Positions 45,577-56,829 of a stretch of DNA of 64,000 nucleotides are shown here, one piece after another. The notes beneath the pieces are model-generated. The model was not told the DNA's origin. It searched no databases and was given only the letters and a program-made list of their open reading frames with translations. Numbering within the stretch: the stretch's first letter is position 1; every line of letters starts with the position of its first letter. The position numbers and the translations under genes are program-made. The stretch covers positions 620,001 to 684,000 of the forward strand of contig JAGTXX020000007.1 in the NCBI GenBank assembly GCA_019044685.2, written 5' to 3'. Origin of the DNA: Nannochloris sp. 'desiccata'. Lineage: Eukaryota; Chlorophyta; Trebouxiophyceae; Chlorellales; Chlorellaceae.

Positions 45577-46465
45577 ATATATTGCAATGCTATTCATTCA
45601 TTCGTTCATTCATTCAGTATACGATATACTATACATTGTACTACTCCCGTACCCCATCTATTGGAATGAATTCGAGGTATCTTCTTCCTCCGAGCGCTTG
45701 CTTACTGAAAAAATAAATACATATTATTTTATTTTTCGGACCCCCTTCCTCTTCTCCTGCCTTTACTCCCCTAAGAGAGCTGCTTGTCTCCTATAATTCT
45801 TTATTTCTTTCGTTTTCGTCTCCATAGATCTACCTACACATGTACATTAGCTTCCGCTTTCCCTTTCCACCCTCACCCATTCTTTTTTTCTTTCTTTCTT
45901 CTCGTTTTATTTTTAACGCTATTCGATATCTAGTTATAACTCTTTCTTCTTCTTTGACCCCATACAATAAACTAATATTGAGCGATTGACTTGTCTCTAA
46001 CATACCTGAGCGACATAGAGTATCAATGACGATGAGTAATTCTAATTCTATCACACAGTTTGGTTGTTAATGTAGAAAGTCAACTAAGAATGGAAGAATG
46101 TGTCTGTTCGTTTCGAACGATTGCTCTTCTCTCTTCCTTCTTCTTTAGATACTCTAATGGTGTGTGGTCTTTCTTTCCCTTCCCTTTCTTGTTTGGCGAT
46201 GTGTGTGTGTTTTGTGTGTTAGTGTGCCAACAAGACCTAAAGGATACTATGTCTTCCTATTTTGCTTCCTTGCTATTTCTTTGCTTTGACAACGATACAA
46301 TATAATACAATATATGCTTTCTTTCTTTCTTTTTTAGATCTCACTCAAGTTATGTAATAACGATATCAGAGGGAGTACCGTACTACTAGAGGCGAACACA
46401 GACCAAAGAACACTTTTATACGTACCTGTTGTATCAATATGTTGGAAATCACAGGCAGATTATCT
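45577..46465. other. Intergenic, 889 bp between convergent genes
   Basis: Pyrimidine-rich on the plus strand with a short (ATTC)n run at about 45,590-45,620 and (TTTC)n runs near 45,890 and 46,315. No gene, hairpin array or mobile-element end is recognised. Confidence 0.6.
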
Positions 46466-48010
46466 CTATTTTTTCCTTCTTCCTGTAACTAACGCCCAGG
46501 ATTCCTCAGTTTTAACTTCAAAATCTTCAAACCAGAAACCATACGCCTCGATCACTTCAGGTGCTTGCGTTTCTAATATCCCAGATAAGCCTAAAACTGC
46601 ACCAGGAGCTGCATACTGAGCCAAGCGAGGAGCTAATTCCACCAATGGGCCTCTCAGTATATTCGCCACAACTATTTGAAACGCGGCCAGCCTTTCTTCA
46701 ACAGGATACCCCTGTGCTTCCATCGGTTCAGGAGCGTTTAGATCCGCACCACACTGTAATGCAGTAAATCGGTCATTCACATTGTTCAAAGCTGCATTTT
46801 GCGCGGCCGATCTGACGGCCAAGTGTTCCACATCGGTGCCAATGGCTGTTGTTGCACCGAGTAATAGGGCAGCGACAGCAAGGACACCAGACCCTGTCCC
46901 ATAATCCATCACTCGTATAGTACTATTATTATTAGTATTATTTGTACTGCTAGTAGTCATATTGGTCTTGATGTGTAGTGCTTGTACCCATTTAAGACAA
47001 AGACGGGTCGTCGGGTGGTCGCCAGTTCCAAAGGCCAGCCCTGGCTCTAATATTAAATTGACTACAGAAGATTTCAGAAGATTGAGAAGAAGAAAAAGTA
47101 GAAAGATGAAAAAGAGAAATTAGTGTGTCGTTGTGGTTATTAAAAATCTCTATTAATAGTATTATTATCTATGAATATTGTTATACCAGACATACCATTC
47201 TTTTCTTTGCTCCAAGAATTGTCTTGTAATTTTGCCGCATCACACCACGTGGGCACAATCCACAGCCCATCCGCCACTCTGACAGGTTGATAGCTTTCTT
47301 TAATTGCAGCTTCCCAATCTTGAGCACGGACTTCTCCCAATGTTCTACAGAAATCACTGGTAGATAATCCCAGTGCTGCTGCTGCTGCTACCACCACAGC
47401 ATCTGCGTTATTAAAATCTGGTGGAAAGTAACTAACAACAGAACACCTCTCCCAAACTCGCTTTAGCCCTTCTGAAGATGGATCGTTAGCAAAGATCTTC
47501 TCTTCTGGGGCATTATCTGGTCGGTATTCTTCGACAGAGATAGAGGTGGCTCCTTCTGCGAGAAGAAGGTCTCCGAGATCTTCTGCCAGGGCGCCGGGAA
47601 TGTCGAGCATGCAGAGTTTATAGCTGCATATTTCTCTATTGGGAGATGGATAATTTTGGAGATAGTTAGCGTAAAGATGAACAAAATGGTGGATAATATA
47701 GTAGAAAATGGACAAAATAAAGGGAAAATACTGTGTCCTACTGCGAAAAGGAGCCTGTGGTATCGCTTGCGTCGTTGGCGGTGGCAGACTGAGATGAAGA
47801 TGAGCACCAGAGTGGAAATGGACGTTGTGAAGCTTGAATTTGAATTTTACCCCATTGAATGGAGTTGCAGTGTACATTAGTGTGCAGACAAGAAGCTGAA
47901 TTAAGTAATTGTCGACTTGATTTGATCAATCTGCTGGCATTGAAACATATGCATTGCGAAGCAATCGGCGCCTGAAGAAGCCTTTTACTTGCTGAAACTA
48001 ACTTCATCAT
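46466..48010 (-). CDS. Ribosomal protein L11 methyltransferase-like (PrmA family), organellar
   Basis: Exons 48010-47742, 47623-47196 and 47061-46466 (introns 118 and 134 nt, all GT-AG and in phase) give 430 residues. The first 40 residues are basic and Ser/Leu-rich without acid (MMKLVSASKRLLQAP), fitting an organelle presequence. The middle is the PrmA N-terminal domain (ALAEDLGDLLLAEGATSISV). LEPGLAFGTGDHPTT near 237-251, DYGTGSGVLAVAALLLGA near 285 and VVANILRGPLVELAPRLA complete the S-adenosylmethionine domain, with SGILETQAPEV near the end. PrmA trimethylates ribosomal protein L11; organellar homologues do so in mitochondria or plastids. Which organelle cannot be settled here. An Asn/Thr run (NNTNNNS) is inserted just before the cofactor motif. 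Confidence 0.92.
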
Positions 48011-48443
48011 TACTAAAGTTTATTTTTAAGTATTCACATCAGCCGTTGGAATCTTTAATTTGAGTTTAAGATTTCAAAAAAAAAACAGCGACTGCCGCCT
48101 CAGGTCACCTCAGCCAGGCTGGGCCAGAGCAGAGGAAATAATAATTCAACTTTTACAACAAGATACATCAATACATTTCGGGCCATTCAAATGTAAAATT
48201 TGAATTTTGGGGCAATGGCGTTGAAATCGACTGCCGTGCCTTCAGCTGCTGTGATCTTGAAGACAGCGACCAACTCTGGTGACTTCGTGGATCAAACCGT
48301 TGCTAATTACAAAGATATCTACATCGACAAGAGAATATAACTGCTATTTCTACTATATAAAGAGCAGTTTACTTAGCTCACAGCAAAATCACACAGAGAA
48401 GCACCGCAAAGAGTTCTTACATAATCTAGTTTTTTCCCCGTGC
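48011..48443. other. Intergenic, 433 bp
   Basis: Promoter side of the PrmA-like gene and 3' side of the multipass membrane protein, both on the minus strand. It contains an A10 run near 48,078 and the small plus-strand frame at 48,215. Confidence 0.5.
48215..48340 (+). CDS. Possible 41-residue small protein
   Basis: A short complete frame (MALKSTAVPSAAVILKTATN start, DIYIDKRI end) on the plus strand between two minus-strand genes. Composition is protein-like and an A-rich region precedes the ATG, but length and isolation make chance likely. No family is recognised. Confidence 0.25.
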   Translation: MALKSTAVPSAAVILKTATNSGDFVDQTVANYKDIYIDKRI

Positions 48444-51178
48444 TCAGCGCCAAGGAGGCGGAGGCGGAGGAACCAGCTGATGTGTAGATTGAGACGTCGG
48501 TGTCGCTGTTCCTGAACTTGTCGGTGTCCCTAATGCAGCTTCCTGAGCTCTCCCAAAGCTAGAAGAAGGATGACGATCATGATACCTGCCACCGCCACCG
48601 CCAGCGCCAAGCCCATAACCAAAAAGCCCCAAGCCTAGACCCCCAGCATGAGCACCCCCAGCAGTCCCAGTACTAGTATAATTAATACGAGCACTTCCTC
48701 CACCTGCTCCCCCATACGACTGGTAAACAGGAGAGACTGTAGATGGAGGAGCGCTACTTGAAGCGGTCGAAGGACGATGCGAGGCAGCTGAAGCGGAGCC
48801 ACGTTGCTGCTGTTGCCAGTGTGGTTGGTAATACGAAGCGAGATGTAAAGCCGCTACTGAAGATGTAGATCCCCCTTCTCCTGCTGCTGCTGCAGATCGA
48901 GGACTAGGAGGATTAGGCCAGCTTGACCTTCCTTGACCGAGCATACCATTGCCTACACTACCAGCAGTGGAACTGGCAGCACTACTTGGTCTATAAGCAA
49001 AATGATGCCCTGGAATACCACCTGCCACAGTAGTATTACCGCTGCTATAGTAACGATTATAAAGGGCAGGAATTGATCCACCACCACCACCACCACCAGG
49101 ACTCTCTGATCTGGTATACAGCTGAAGTTGCTGCTGCCTGTGCTGTGGGGTCATAAACGGACTAGGCAGTGTAGGTATCGTACCACCACCTACACTAACT
49201 ACACTACCACCATCGACTAGTACATCTCTAGCAGTGATTAAATTCCTATCATCGCCCCCGTCTTCCGAACCCATTCTTGATGATGCTCTACTACTTCTAG
49301 AAAATAACCTAGGACGTGATTTTCTCGTTGTAGCTGAAATAGGAGGGTGCGTAGCTAGTTCTACTTGACAATACGGTGGAACAGGTGGATGAGGTGGAAA
49401 CGGAGGAGGAGCAGAGGCTTCATAACCATTGATGCCATCATCGTCCCTTCCACCACTACTGGCATTACTAGAAAGAGTCTGAAGCTGCTGCTGCTGCTGC
49501 TGCTGTTGTGATGAATTTGGATTTGGATATGGATATGGGTAACTATATGGAGGAAAGTCTGGAGATGCTACTACGGCTTGTGCATACGTCATCTGCCCTT
49601 CCGAATCCCCTTCTTGCCACTCTAACGCTCTTCTTGCTGCTACGTGTGAACTGTGAACTGGAACTATAACGACTTCCCAGCTTAAAAGCAGAGCTGTAGC
49701 TGCTACGGTAGCTACATATCCTAGCCATACCGCTTGGTTAACCCAAGTAAATGGTCCTTCGACTACAGACACACCCAGACAGGCACATCCAATGCCAGCA
49801 AATAATGTGTAGAGTGCCACTAAGAGGCGAAGTCGCTTTTGTAATGCTCGGTTCAAGGCTGCAGCAGCAATGCGCGCTGTTGTTGTCCAGAGGACAAAAA
49901 GAAATATAAAGGTCCAGAGTAAATGGATAATTGCAGACGCAGCTGGAAACGTACATAAAGTACACTCTTGTTGACTAGCAGTAGCAGTACTATCTAGAAT
50001 AGTATTCGTACTATTATTAGCCATATAATTTGCATTCGTACTGTCAGGAGTACCAGTGTTTGTAGAAGAGGTATCAGTACCAGGGGTGGTATTGGTATCG
50101 CATTGTGTTGGTGTGCCATACCAAAACACAGCTAAAAAATAACCAATCAGCGTTCTTGGTTCCCTTTCTATTTCTACTCCTTCGTACTCTACCCAGTAGC
50201 TAACCCAAGCAGCTCCAGCTTGTAAAAGAGTAATCGGTATAGTGCAGAGAAGAGCGAACAAGAATGCCCGACCTACTCTTTTGTGAACTCCACTTCTTCT
50301 ACTGCTGCTGCGGCGATGGCCACTGCCACTGCCACTGCCATCACCACCATAATCACCACCACCACCGCCTCGTCTATTTCTTGCCGCTGTCATTGAAGGC
50401 GTCTCTCTCTGTATAGTGCCACCATTATAATGACTAGCATTATCCCCATGCAGTATCATTTGTGGAGAGATAGATAAAGTAGAGTTATACTGTAGTTGTT
50501 GAGTGGTGTAATGATATTTATCAGCTAGAGACAAGGTTGATCGTTCTGTGTCTGCTTTTCCAGCGGCTAACAGAAACAAGAAAAACCAAGAGGACAGGGG
50601 TGCTGCGATGCCCAGAGCTGCTGTAAGGTAGATACGGCAGAGCCATCCATCGCTAGTCCAGTCGGTGACGCTGTCAGGGGCTACTATTGAGTACGGGCCC
50701 CATAATAGGGGGAGCCTGAGAATCTGTAGAGCCTGCGAAATATTTTGAAAATAGGGCGACAGGTAAATTTCATGATTTTTTTTCAGGATGCAAAATTAGA
50801 CTTTCAAGAAGCATTTTGGCCGAGTTTAGTACTAATACAGTGTAAACCAGTATACTAGTATCTTATACGTACTGCCCACAGCCCTAGAATGAATTCTAAT
50901 ACGATTTTGCCTCTCCAAAAAGTGTTAAAGGGCTCGTAACGCTGCCATTTGCAACACCGCCAAGGCAAAGAGTAAATTGCTGTGAGGCCCGCAGCGAGAG
51001 TCACAGCGCCTGCATTCAGGAATTATTAAATCATAGTTGGTAGAGTACATTAGGTGAAAAGAGAGGGGATATAATAGCCTGTAGAGGGAGTGATATAAAG
51101 TAGAAAAAAATGACAAGACTGACCTGATATCCCTAAAACAGCATAATCTGCAGCTCTGAAGGAGTTTATAGATACCAT
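48444..51178 (-). CDS. Multipass membrane protein with long low-complexity tail, unknown function
   Basis: Exons 51178-51124, 51009-50873 and 50732-48444 (introns 114 and 140 nt, in phase) encode 826 residues. About seven hydrophobic segments are visible: near residues 10-30, 50-65, 95-115, two around 205-275 (RAFLFALLCTIPITLLQAG; LIGYFLAVFWYG), then SAIIHLLWTFIFLFVLW, LLVALYTLFAGIGCACLGVS and AVWLGYVATVAATALLLSW. The remaining 400 residues are cytosolic-looking Gly/Ser/Pro/Gln/Tyr-rich sequence with Gln8 and Gly runs. A topology of seven helices with a long tail recalls receptor-like or channel-like proteins, but I see no family motif. The gene is divergent from the ABCG gene. Confidence 0.7.
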
Positions 51179-52079
51179 TGATAGTTATGTATGTGTATGC
51201 ATGCTTGTAGTTTACTGTCACAGCGGAAAAAGGCTAAAAATAAGGTCAAAATGGCACACTCATTATTTGCATAGAAACTGCCTCGAAGTTTTAAGGTAAC
51301 CTTGGCGTCAGTCAGGGAACTATAATAGAAGATTTACAGAAGAAGGATACGTGGGAAATACTAGGTAGAGTTGTTAAAGACGCAGGGGGGGAAGCAGGGC
51401 AGGCAGGCAGCTAATCTGAAGTGGTCCAATTTTGTCTTCTTCTCTAATGAAATGCAGCGCGCTTTGGGTGCTCTGAACGAGAGAAAGATCGAACAAAATC
51501 AACAGCGCTATCAAACCTTTCCCTGTTGCTAAAGAAGAGTTACAGACGGTAGCAGTTCACTCAATATGATATAGTAATTATCATCAGTCAGACGAAGAAG
51601 AATGCTGGTCATTGAAGGCGACGGTCGCCCCGTCCCGCCCTTCCCGGTTTCCCGCCACTCCTCCCACCATTCCTCTTTGACACTGCACATATGCTGCACC
51701 TTCTTCACGTTTATTTCAGCACTTTCAAATCATGCATGCACACGGTCCTCCGACGCTCTATCCTGTGGATTAGCATACAAATTTTGCGGTTTCCTAGCCA
51801 AAGGTTTGAAAATTTCACTGCGTGGTCGAAGATGGCCGCCACGTTCACACGTTTGAAATCCATTGCGTGAGCTTTTTGTTTGTTTGAAAAGTACACGACT
51901 TAAGACTTCACTGCCACTCAATGTAAGCAAGATACTAAATTAGAATTAAAGTGAAGATATCGACATCCTCCGCCAAAGCCATTGCTGTCGCTCTTGCAAA
52001 GCACATTTTGCACAATTTCACCAGAATCATCTGTCATCTTTTTAGCTTTAGAGCATAAAGCATTACCTATTTCAACGCC
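51179..52079. promoter_or_regulatory. Divergent intergenic region, 901 bp
   Basis: Between the multipass membrane protein (minus) and the ABCG transporter (plus); both promoters should lie here. Short overlapping frames near 51,600-51,900 show no coding character. A G7 run is at about 51,384. No element is recognised. Confidence 0.45.
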
Positions 52080-54121
52080 ATGGCTACTCCCCTCAAGGAT
52101 GTTGAAGCTGGTGCAGACAAGACCCTTGCTTTGAATGGCACGTTTCACACTGCTAGCGTCAATTCTTTTGGTGGCATGTCAGGTGGTGGTGGCATGAAAA
52201 AGTCTCTTAGTAAAGCGTTCCTCTCTTCAGGGATGGCTGTCACGTTTAAGGTTAGTTTCAGTGGAGCTAATAACATAGCACATTGTTTGAATTAAGCTAC
52301 TTTTCTTTTCAAACATCTGGCTGTGTGGTGACGCTGTCCCAACTCTTCCAACAGGATGTTACTTACAAGGTGCAAAACAACATGAACAAAAAGGAAACCC
52401 TCACCATCCTTAACAACGTCAGTGGATGCCTCAAACCAGGCGAGATGGCTGCTCTCATGGGCCCATCAGGAAGCGGTAAATCAACTTTACTAGACATTCT
52501 TGCAGGCAGAAAAACGGTTGGCGCTATATCCGGTGAAATTAAATTCGGTGGAGAAACACCGTCGACTATGTTTTTACGTCGTTATACTGGGTATGTAGAG
52601 CAATTTGATACCCTGTTAGATATCTTAACAGTCGAAGAAATGATGAGATATACTGCAGACTTAAAAAGACCAATGTCTGAACCCGTTGCTGAAAAATCTG
52701 CGGCTGTGGAAGAAATTTTAGAACTTCTAGCTCTTAAAACATGCCGCAATGTTCGTATTGGTAGCCCATTGGCACGTGGGATCTCTGGTGGCCAAGCTAA
52801 ACGAGTAAACATCGGCATTGCCTTGATTACAAATCCTAGAATATTATTCTTGGATGAACCAACAAGTGGATTAGATTCGTATACTTCGAATGAAGTAATG
52901 ACTGTAGTAAAATCATTAGCTGATCATGGAATTACAGTCTGTGCAACTATTCATAGCCCTACCCCTTATTGTTTCTCTCTATTCGATCGATTATTGTTGT
53001 TATTGCGAGGGCAGGTGGCGTATTTTGGTCCTTGCGGAGCTCATGCTGTAGACTACTTTCATAAGACTGTACCTAACTTGGCTGCTTTTAAAGAAGGTGA
53101 AAACGAAGCGGAATGGATTGTGGATTTAACCACGCAAGCAGATCGTCAAGGCAAAGCGTCAGATTTTGCTGAATTATTTTCAAAAAGTCAAAATAAACTC
53201 GATGGAGACTTTTTAATTGATCAGCAACTTTCTTTCGCTTCTGAGCTTGATGATGCAACAAAGAAAGAACTTGCTGTGAAACGTGAAACTGTCACCCCAT
53301 TTTGGTGGGCGCTTTGGACTTTATTAAAATACCGTACTACAAAGAATTATCGTAATCCTGAATTCCTAGGACCAAGGATAGGCGACAAGTTGGTTTTTTC
53401 AATTTTAATATTTACCTTGTATTGGGGTAAAGGAGATTTACTAACTCCAGATAATGTGATTAATATCGCTGGTGTCTTGTTTATGTTTGTCAATTTACCT
53501 GCCTTTGGTGCTGCATCGTACATTCCTGCCATCGTATTGGAACGTTCCTTATTTGTCCGAGAGAGAAACGATGGGCTATATCGGGTTATTACGTATCTCT
53601 GTGCTAAAATGGTTGAAGAACTAGGTATTGCCTTTATTGTTACCCTCGTTTTTTCCAACGTGGTGTGGTATCCATTACAATTTCAAGGTCTTTGGGTCAT
53701 TTTCTGGCTCATCTATTTTTGTACGTTGTCCATCGGGATTGTCGTGGCCTACTTCATCGCCGCAATTTCACCCAATATGGATGTCGCAAATGCAGCCTTA
53801 CCTGCGTATATTGTCACGCTGCTCTTTTTCTCTGGATTCTTGCTTAGATACGAAGAAATCCCGGTATGGTGGAAGTGGTATAGTTACATCGATTTCTTGA
53901 AATATGCATGGGGCGCCTTGATGAAAAATCAGTTTAACGGCGACAGGGATATTCCCTTTTTGTACGATAGTACGACCAATACAACGTTGACTGTATTGGA
54001 GTACTATTCTTTAGATGGGATTAATATGTGGGGATGGTTTGGAATTGAGATTTGCTTTTTTGTTGCCTTTTTTGCATTTGCTTTCTTGGCTCTTACATAC
54101 GTCAACCACACAAAGCGGTAA
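52080..54121 (+). CDS. ABCG-subfamily half-transporter
   Basis: Exon 52080-52250 joins exon 52355-54121 over a 104-nt intron (GTTAGT donor, AACAG acceptor, phase 0), 645 residues. The reverse ABCG order is clear: nucleotide-binding domain first, with Walker A GPSGSGKST at 93-101, signature ISGGQAKRVNIG and Walker B ILFLDEPTSGLD, followed by six membrane helices from about residue 395. ABCG half-transporters work as dimers and export lipids, sterols, hormones or wax precursors across the plasma membrane, using ATP. The C-terminal membrane domain ends with the usual extracellular loop and last helix. The substrate is not predictable. Confidence 0.95.
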
Positions 54122-54855
54122 ATAACAACACCAGGTTGATGATAGACTATGCCTAGCTTTGTTACCTCAAGAGATCATCATTTGATTTATATATATACTT
54201 TTGAATAAATCTTTCATCGTCGGTACTTCTCCTGAAAAACAATATTTGTTTTCTTCTTAATTAGCTCCTCATCAACATCTTGTTGTTTCTTTCAGTTTTT
54301 TGATAATTTTAGGGTAGAGATCTCGGTTCATATCACAAATAGGCAATTCAACCAGTGTCTCTGGACACCTACACACCGAAACTTGCTGCATAATCCAGCA
54401 ATTGTGGGCAAGTGAGGGTAAATGCATTTTAATGCAAGCTCTGTGCAACCACTCTTTTCCTACTTTCCTCTTATAGTCCTTCTCTTTTCCTTCTCTGATC
54501 TCTTTTAAAACATTGTAAATACCATATATATATAGATGAGGTAGCATTTAAAGATACTTTATGATGGGGTGTGTACCTTTGCATGGTGTGAGCGAAAGCA
54601 AAAATAAAAATGCTGAAAGGCCAAAGAAAAACTTATCAGATGATGAAAACTTCGATGGAATGAATGATCTATTATTATTTAGTATTAAACATGTTGCTTG
54701 TGCTGCGCCAGCTAACCGGAGAAAAACGTGATTACTTACGAATCCATTCGTTTGTCTAGAGAGACAGCACAAGCAGTTTTTCAGAATATAAAATATAAGG
54801 TATTGTTCAAAATACACGACAGTATTCAAGTGCTCATAGCATATGTTTTATCCTT
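54122..54855. other. Intergenic, 734 bp between convergent genes
   Basis: 3' flanks of the ABCG and AP2 genes. If the AP2 transcript is spliced at the GTATGC donor just before its apparent stop, small terminal exons may lie near 54,660-54,770. Otherwise nothing is recognised. Confidence 0.45.
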
Positions 54856-56346
54856 CTAGTGAGGGTGCATACCTTGCAGTGGTGCTGCAGGGGGCAGTAT
54901 TGGCGCTGGCAGTGGTGCAGGTACCCCTACTAATCGAGGCACTGGCGCTGAGAGTGGTGCAGGGATAGCCGATGGAAGAGACTGTAAAGGGTGTTGAAAA
55001 GCTGTTCTTGCATCATTCGTTGCTATGCATGCTGCTGCTGTAGGATTATCTCCAGCAGGGGTAGCAGGGGTAGGAACACTACTATCATTCAAAAGCGTAG
55101 CAGCACGAGTTACTAAAGAAATAGGAATCTGCCTTGCTTGTGTTCCCCCAAATGTCAACGGCGTCACTGCACTCGCACTGCCAACAACTCCATTCCCTCC
55201 CTCTACGCTAGCTCCACCTTCTGCTCTATTCATTCCGGAATGCAGTGCAGCTACTTGTTGCAACCAATTCTCAGGTATCAACAGGGTCAATCGCTGTGGA
55301 GCACTTTTTCCATGAGGGCATATATCCCTTTTAACTAAATTACCACTCGTCAAATCTAAAGGCGGGAAATTACACCTCGCTGAAGGCCCTTTTATCTGTC
55401 GCAATCTCATATCGTACACCACAGCAGCTTCTTCAGCAGTTTCGAATGTACCCAGCCATTCTCGGCAGCCAGAGAGCTGATTGCGGATTTCAGCGGCAAA
55501 GGTTCCCCATTGGCGACGGCGGACTCCAACATAAGCGCAAGACTTTTGACGGCCACTAGTGCTCGTGATACGGCCATCTGCTGTTGTAATAATTGGCTGA
55601 CCAGGTCCATATCGATACGAAGGTGTTCCCGTAGCATTTGCAGGCGTGTTACCACCAGCAACGGAGGTAGAGGCAATGGCCGGGGTAAGCCCAGTATTGG
55701 TTGGAACTGGACGTTTTCTAGAGGGAGCACGCTTACGCTGACCTCCCGATTGATCTCTCATTGTCGTTGATAGTGTTGGTATAGCTCGAGCTTCATCAGA
55801 CGCTGTAACAGCTAGAGCTGCGGCAGCTGCGGCATTGACATTAGCGGCGGTGTCAGACACCATCTGTTGGCAGAGCGACATGAGAAGCTCAGCTGCTGCC
55901 GGAGTTGTTTCTTGGCTATCACTGGTACCTTGACTTCCAGTAGGTTTCGCTTCACAAGGGAGTTGCTTTACTCCAGGGGCTACAAGAGTAGCTGGAGCTA
56001 CTGCACCAGCAGCACCAAGATTGGCGGCGGCAGGGGCAAATGAAGCAGGGACAGTTATTTCTTCTTCTGATTTGGTCTTCACAGCAGGCTGTACACATCC
56101 ATTTGCAGTAGAACTAGGATCAGTATTCGTTGCATCTGCAGTTCTGGTGGTAGTAGTCAAGGTAATAGTAGCTTGGACGTGGCCAATCGCTGCTTCTGTG
56201 GTCAGCTCAGGTGATGAAGACAAGGCGACTTTGACATTTTCATTGCTAGGTGCTAAAGTCTTGGTCCCATGCACTATCATAGCTTTGATAGGCTCATCCG
56301 TTGAAGGACCTTCCCCATCAGTAGCTTCTAGAGTTGCATTGACCAT
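54856..56346 (-). CDS. AP2-domain DNA-binding protein
   Basis: A 496-codon frame from ATG 56346. A single AP2 domain lies at about residues 272-329: [33 protein letters not shown], then [14 protein letters not shown]. The YVGVR and WLG elements and the RAYD-like helix (VVYDMRLRQ) are those of ERF/AP2 factors, which bind GC-rich DNA. Upstream lies a basic stretch ([12 protein letters not shown]), a likely nuclear signal. Flanks are Ala/Thr/Pro-rich. The frame ends GMHPH-stop, and the GTATGC just before this stop is a good donor, so the real C terminus may lie in small downstream exons. Likely a transcription factor; target genes unknown. Confidence 0.9.
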   Translation of the reverse strand: MVNATLEATDGEGPSTDEPIKAMIVHGTKTLAPSNENVKVALSSSPELTTEAAIGHVQATITLTTTTRTADATNTDPSSTANGCVQPAVKTKSEEEITVPASFAPAAANLGAAGAVAPATLVAPGVKQLPCEAKPTGSQGTSDSQETTPAAAELLMSLCQQMVSDTAANVNAAAAAALAVTASDEARAIPTLSTTMRDQSGGQRKRAPSRKRPVPTNTGLTPAIASTSVAGGNTPANATGTPSYRYGPGQPIITTADGRITSTSGRQKSCAYVGVRRRQWGTFAAEIRNQLSGCREWLGTFETAEEAAVVYDMRLRQIKGPSARCNFPPLDLTSGNLVKRDICPHGKSAPQRLTLLIPENWLQQVAALHSGMNRAEGGASVEGGNGVVGSASAVTPLTFGGTQARQIPISLVTRAATLLNDSSVPTPATPAGDNPTAAACIATNDARTAFQHPLQSLPSAIPAPLSAPVPRLVGVPAPLPAPILPPAAPLQGMHPH

Positions 56347-56829
56347 GTTTGAATGCACATGCAATTTGAGTTGAAATGTCAATGAAAAGGTATCTAGATA
56401 GTCTTTTTATCCTATTAATTTGACTTATAGGCAATAAGCTATTCACTGATCACAAATGTGCGGTATTTGAGTGCCAAAATCTGCTAGGTTTATTTGCGGA
56501 AGTCAATGGCGGCCTCAGAAGATGATTGAATAATTGACCTTGTTCTTGCTTGTTTGTCAGCCTTTGCTGCTCTCCTCTACTGAACACACAAGGAAGAAAC
56601 TTTATATCAACACCATTTTAGCCAAAATGATCCATTTGTATAGCAAAGATAGCTAAAATTCCTTGCTGGCAACTTTGGCGGCTGCCGATATCGAGCAAAG
56701 CATGGGCATTTCACGAGCTTTTCAAGCACATTTTGTACAGTCTTTTCACTTTTAACAGAATATTAAAAACGCTTTTTCCCTATAATCTACACACTAAACA
56801 GCATACAAAGAGAGGAGTAAACAAGTATC
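56347..56829. other. Intergenic, 483 bp
   Basis: Promoter side of the AP2 gene and 3' side of the SirB1-like gene, both on the minus strand. No other feature is recognised. Confidence 0.5.

Noticed and set aside
51602..51930. Short overlapping frames on both strands upstream of the ABCG gene
   Set aside because: No domain, no splice partners, and composition like non-coding DNA; treated as promoter region.
54548..54829. 93-codon minus-strand frame downstream of the AP2 gene
   Set aside because: No ATG at the open end in good context and composition like AT-rich spacer; parts may instead be small AP2 exons.
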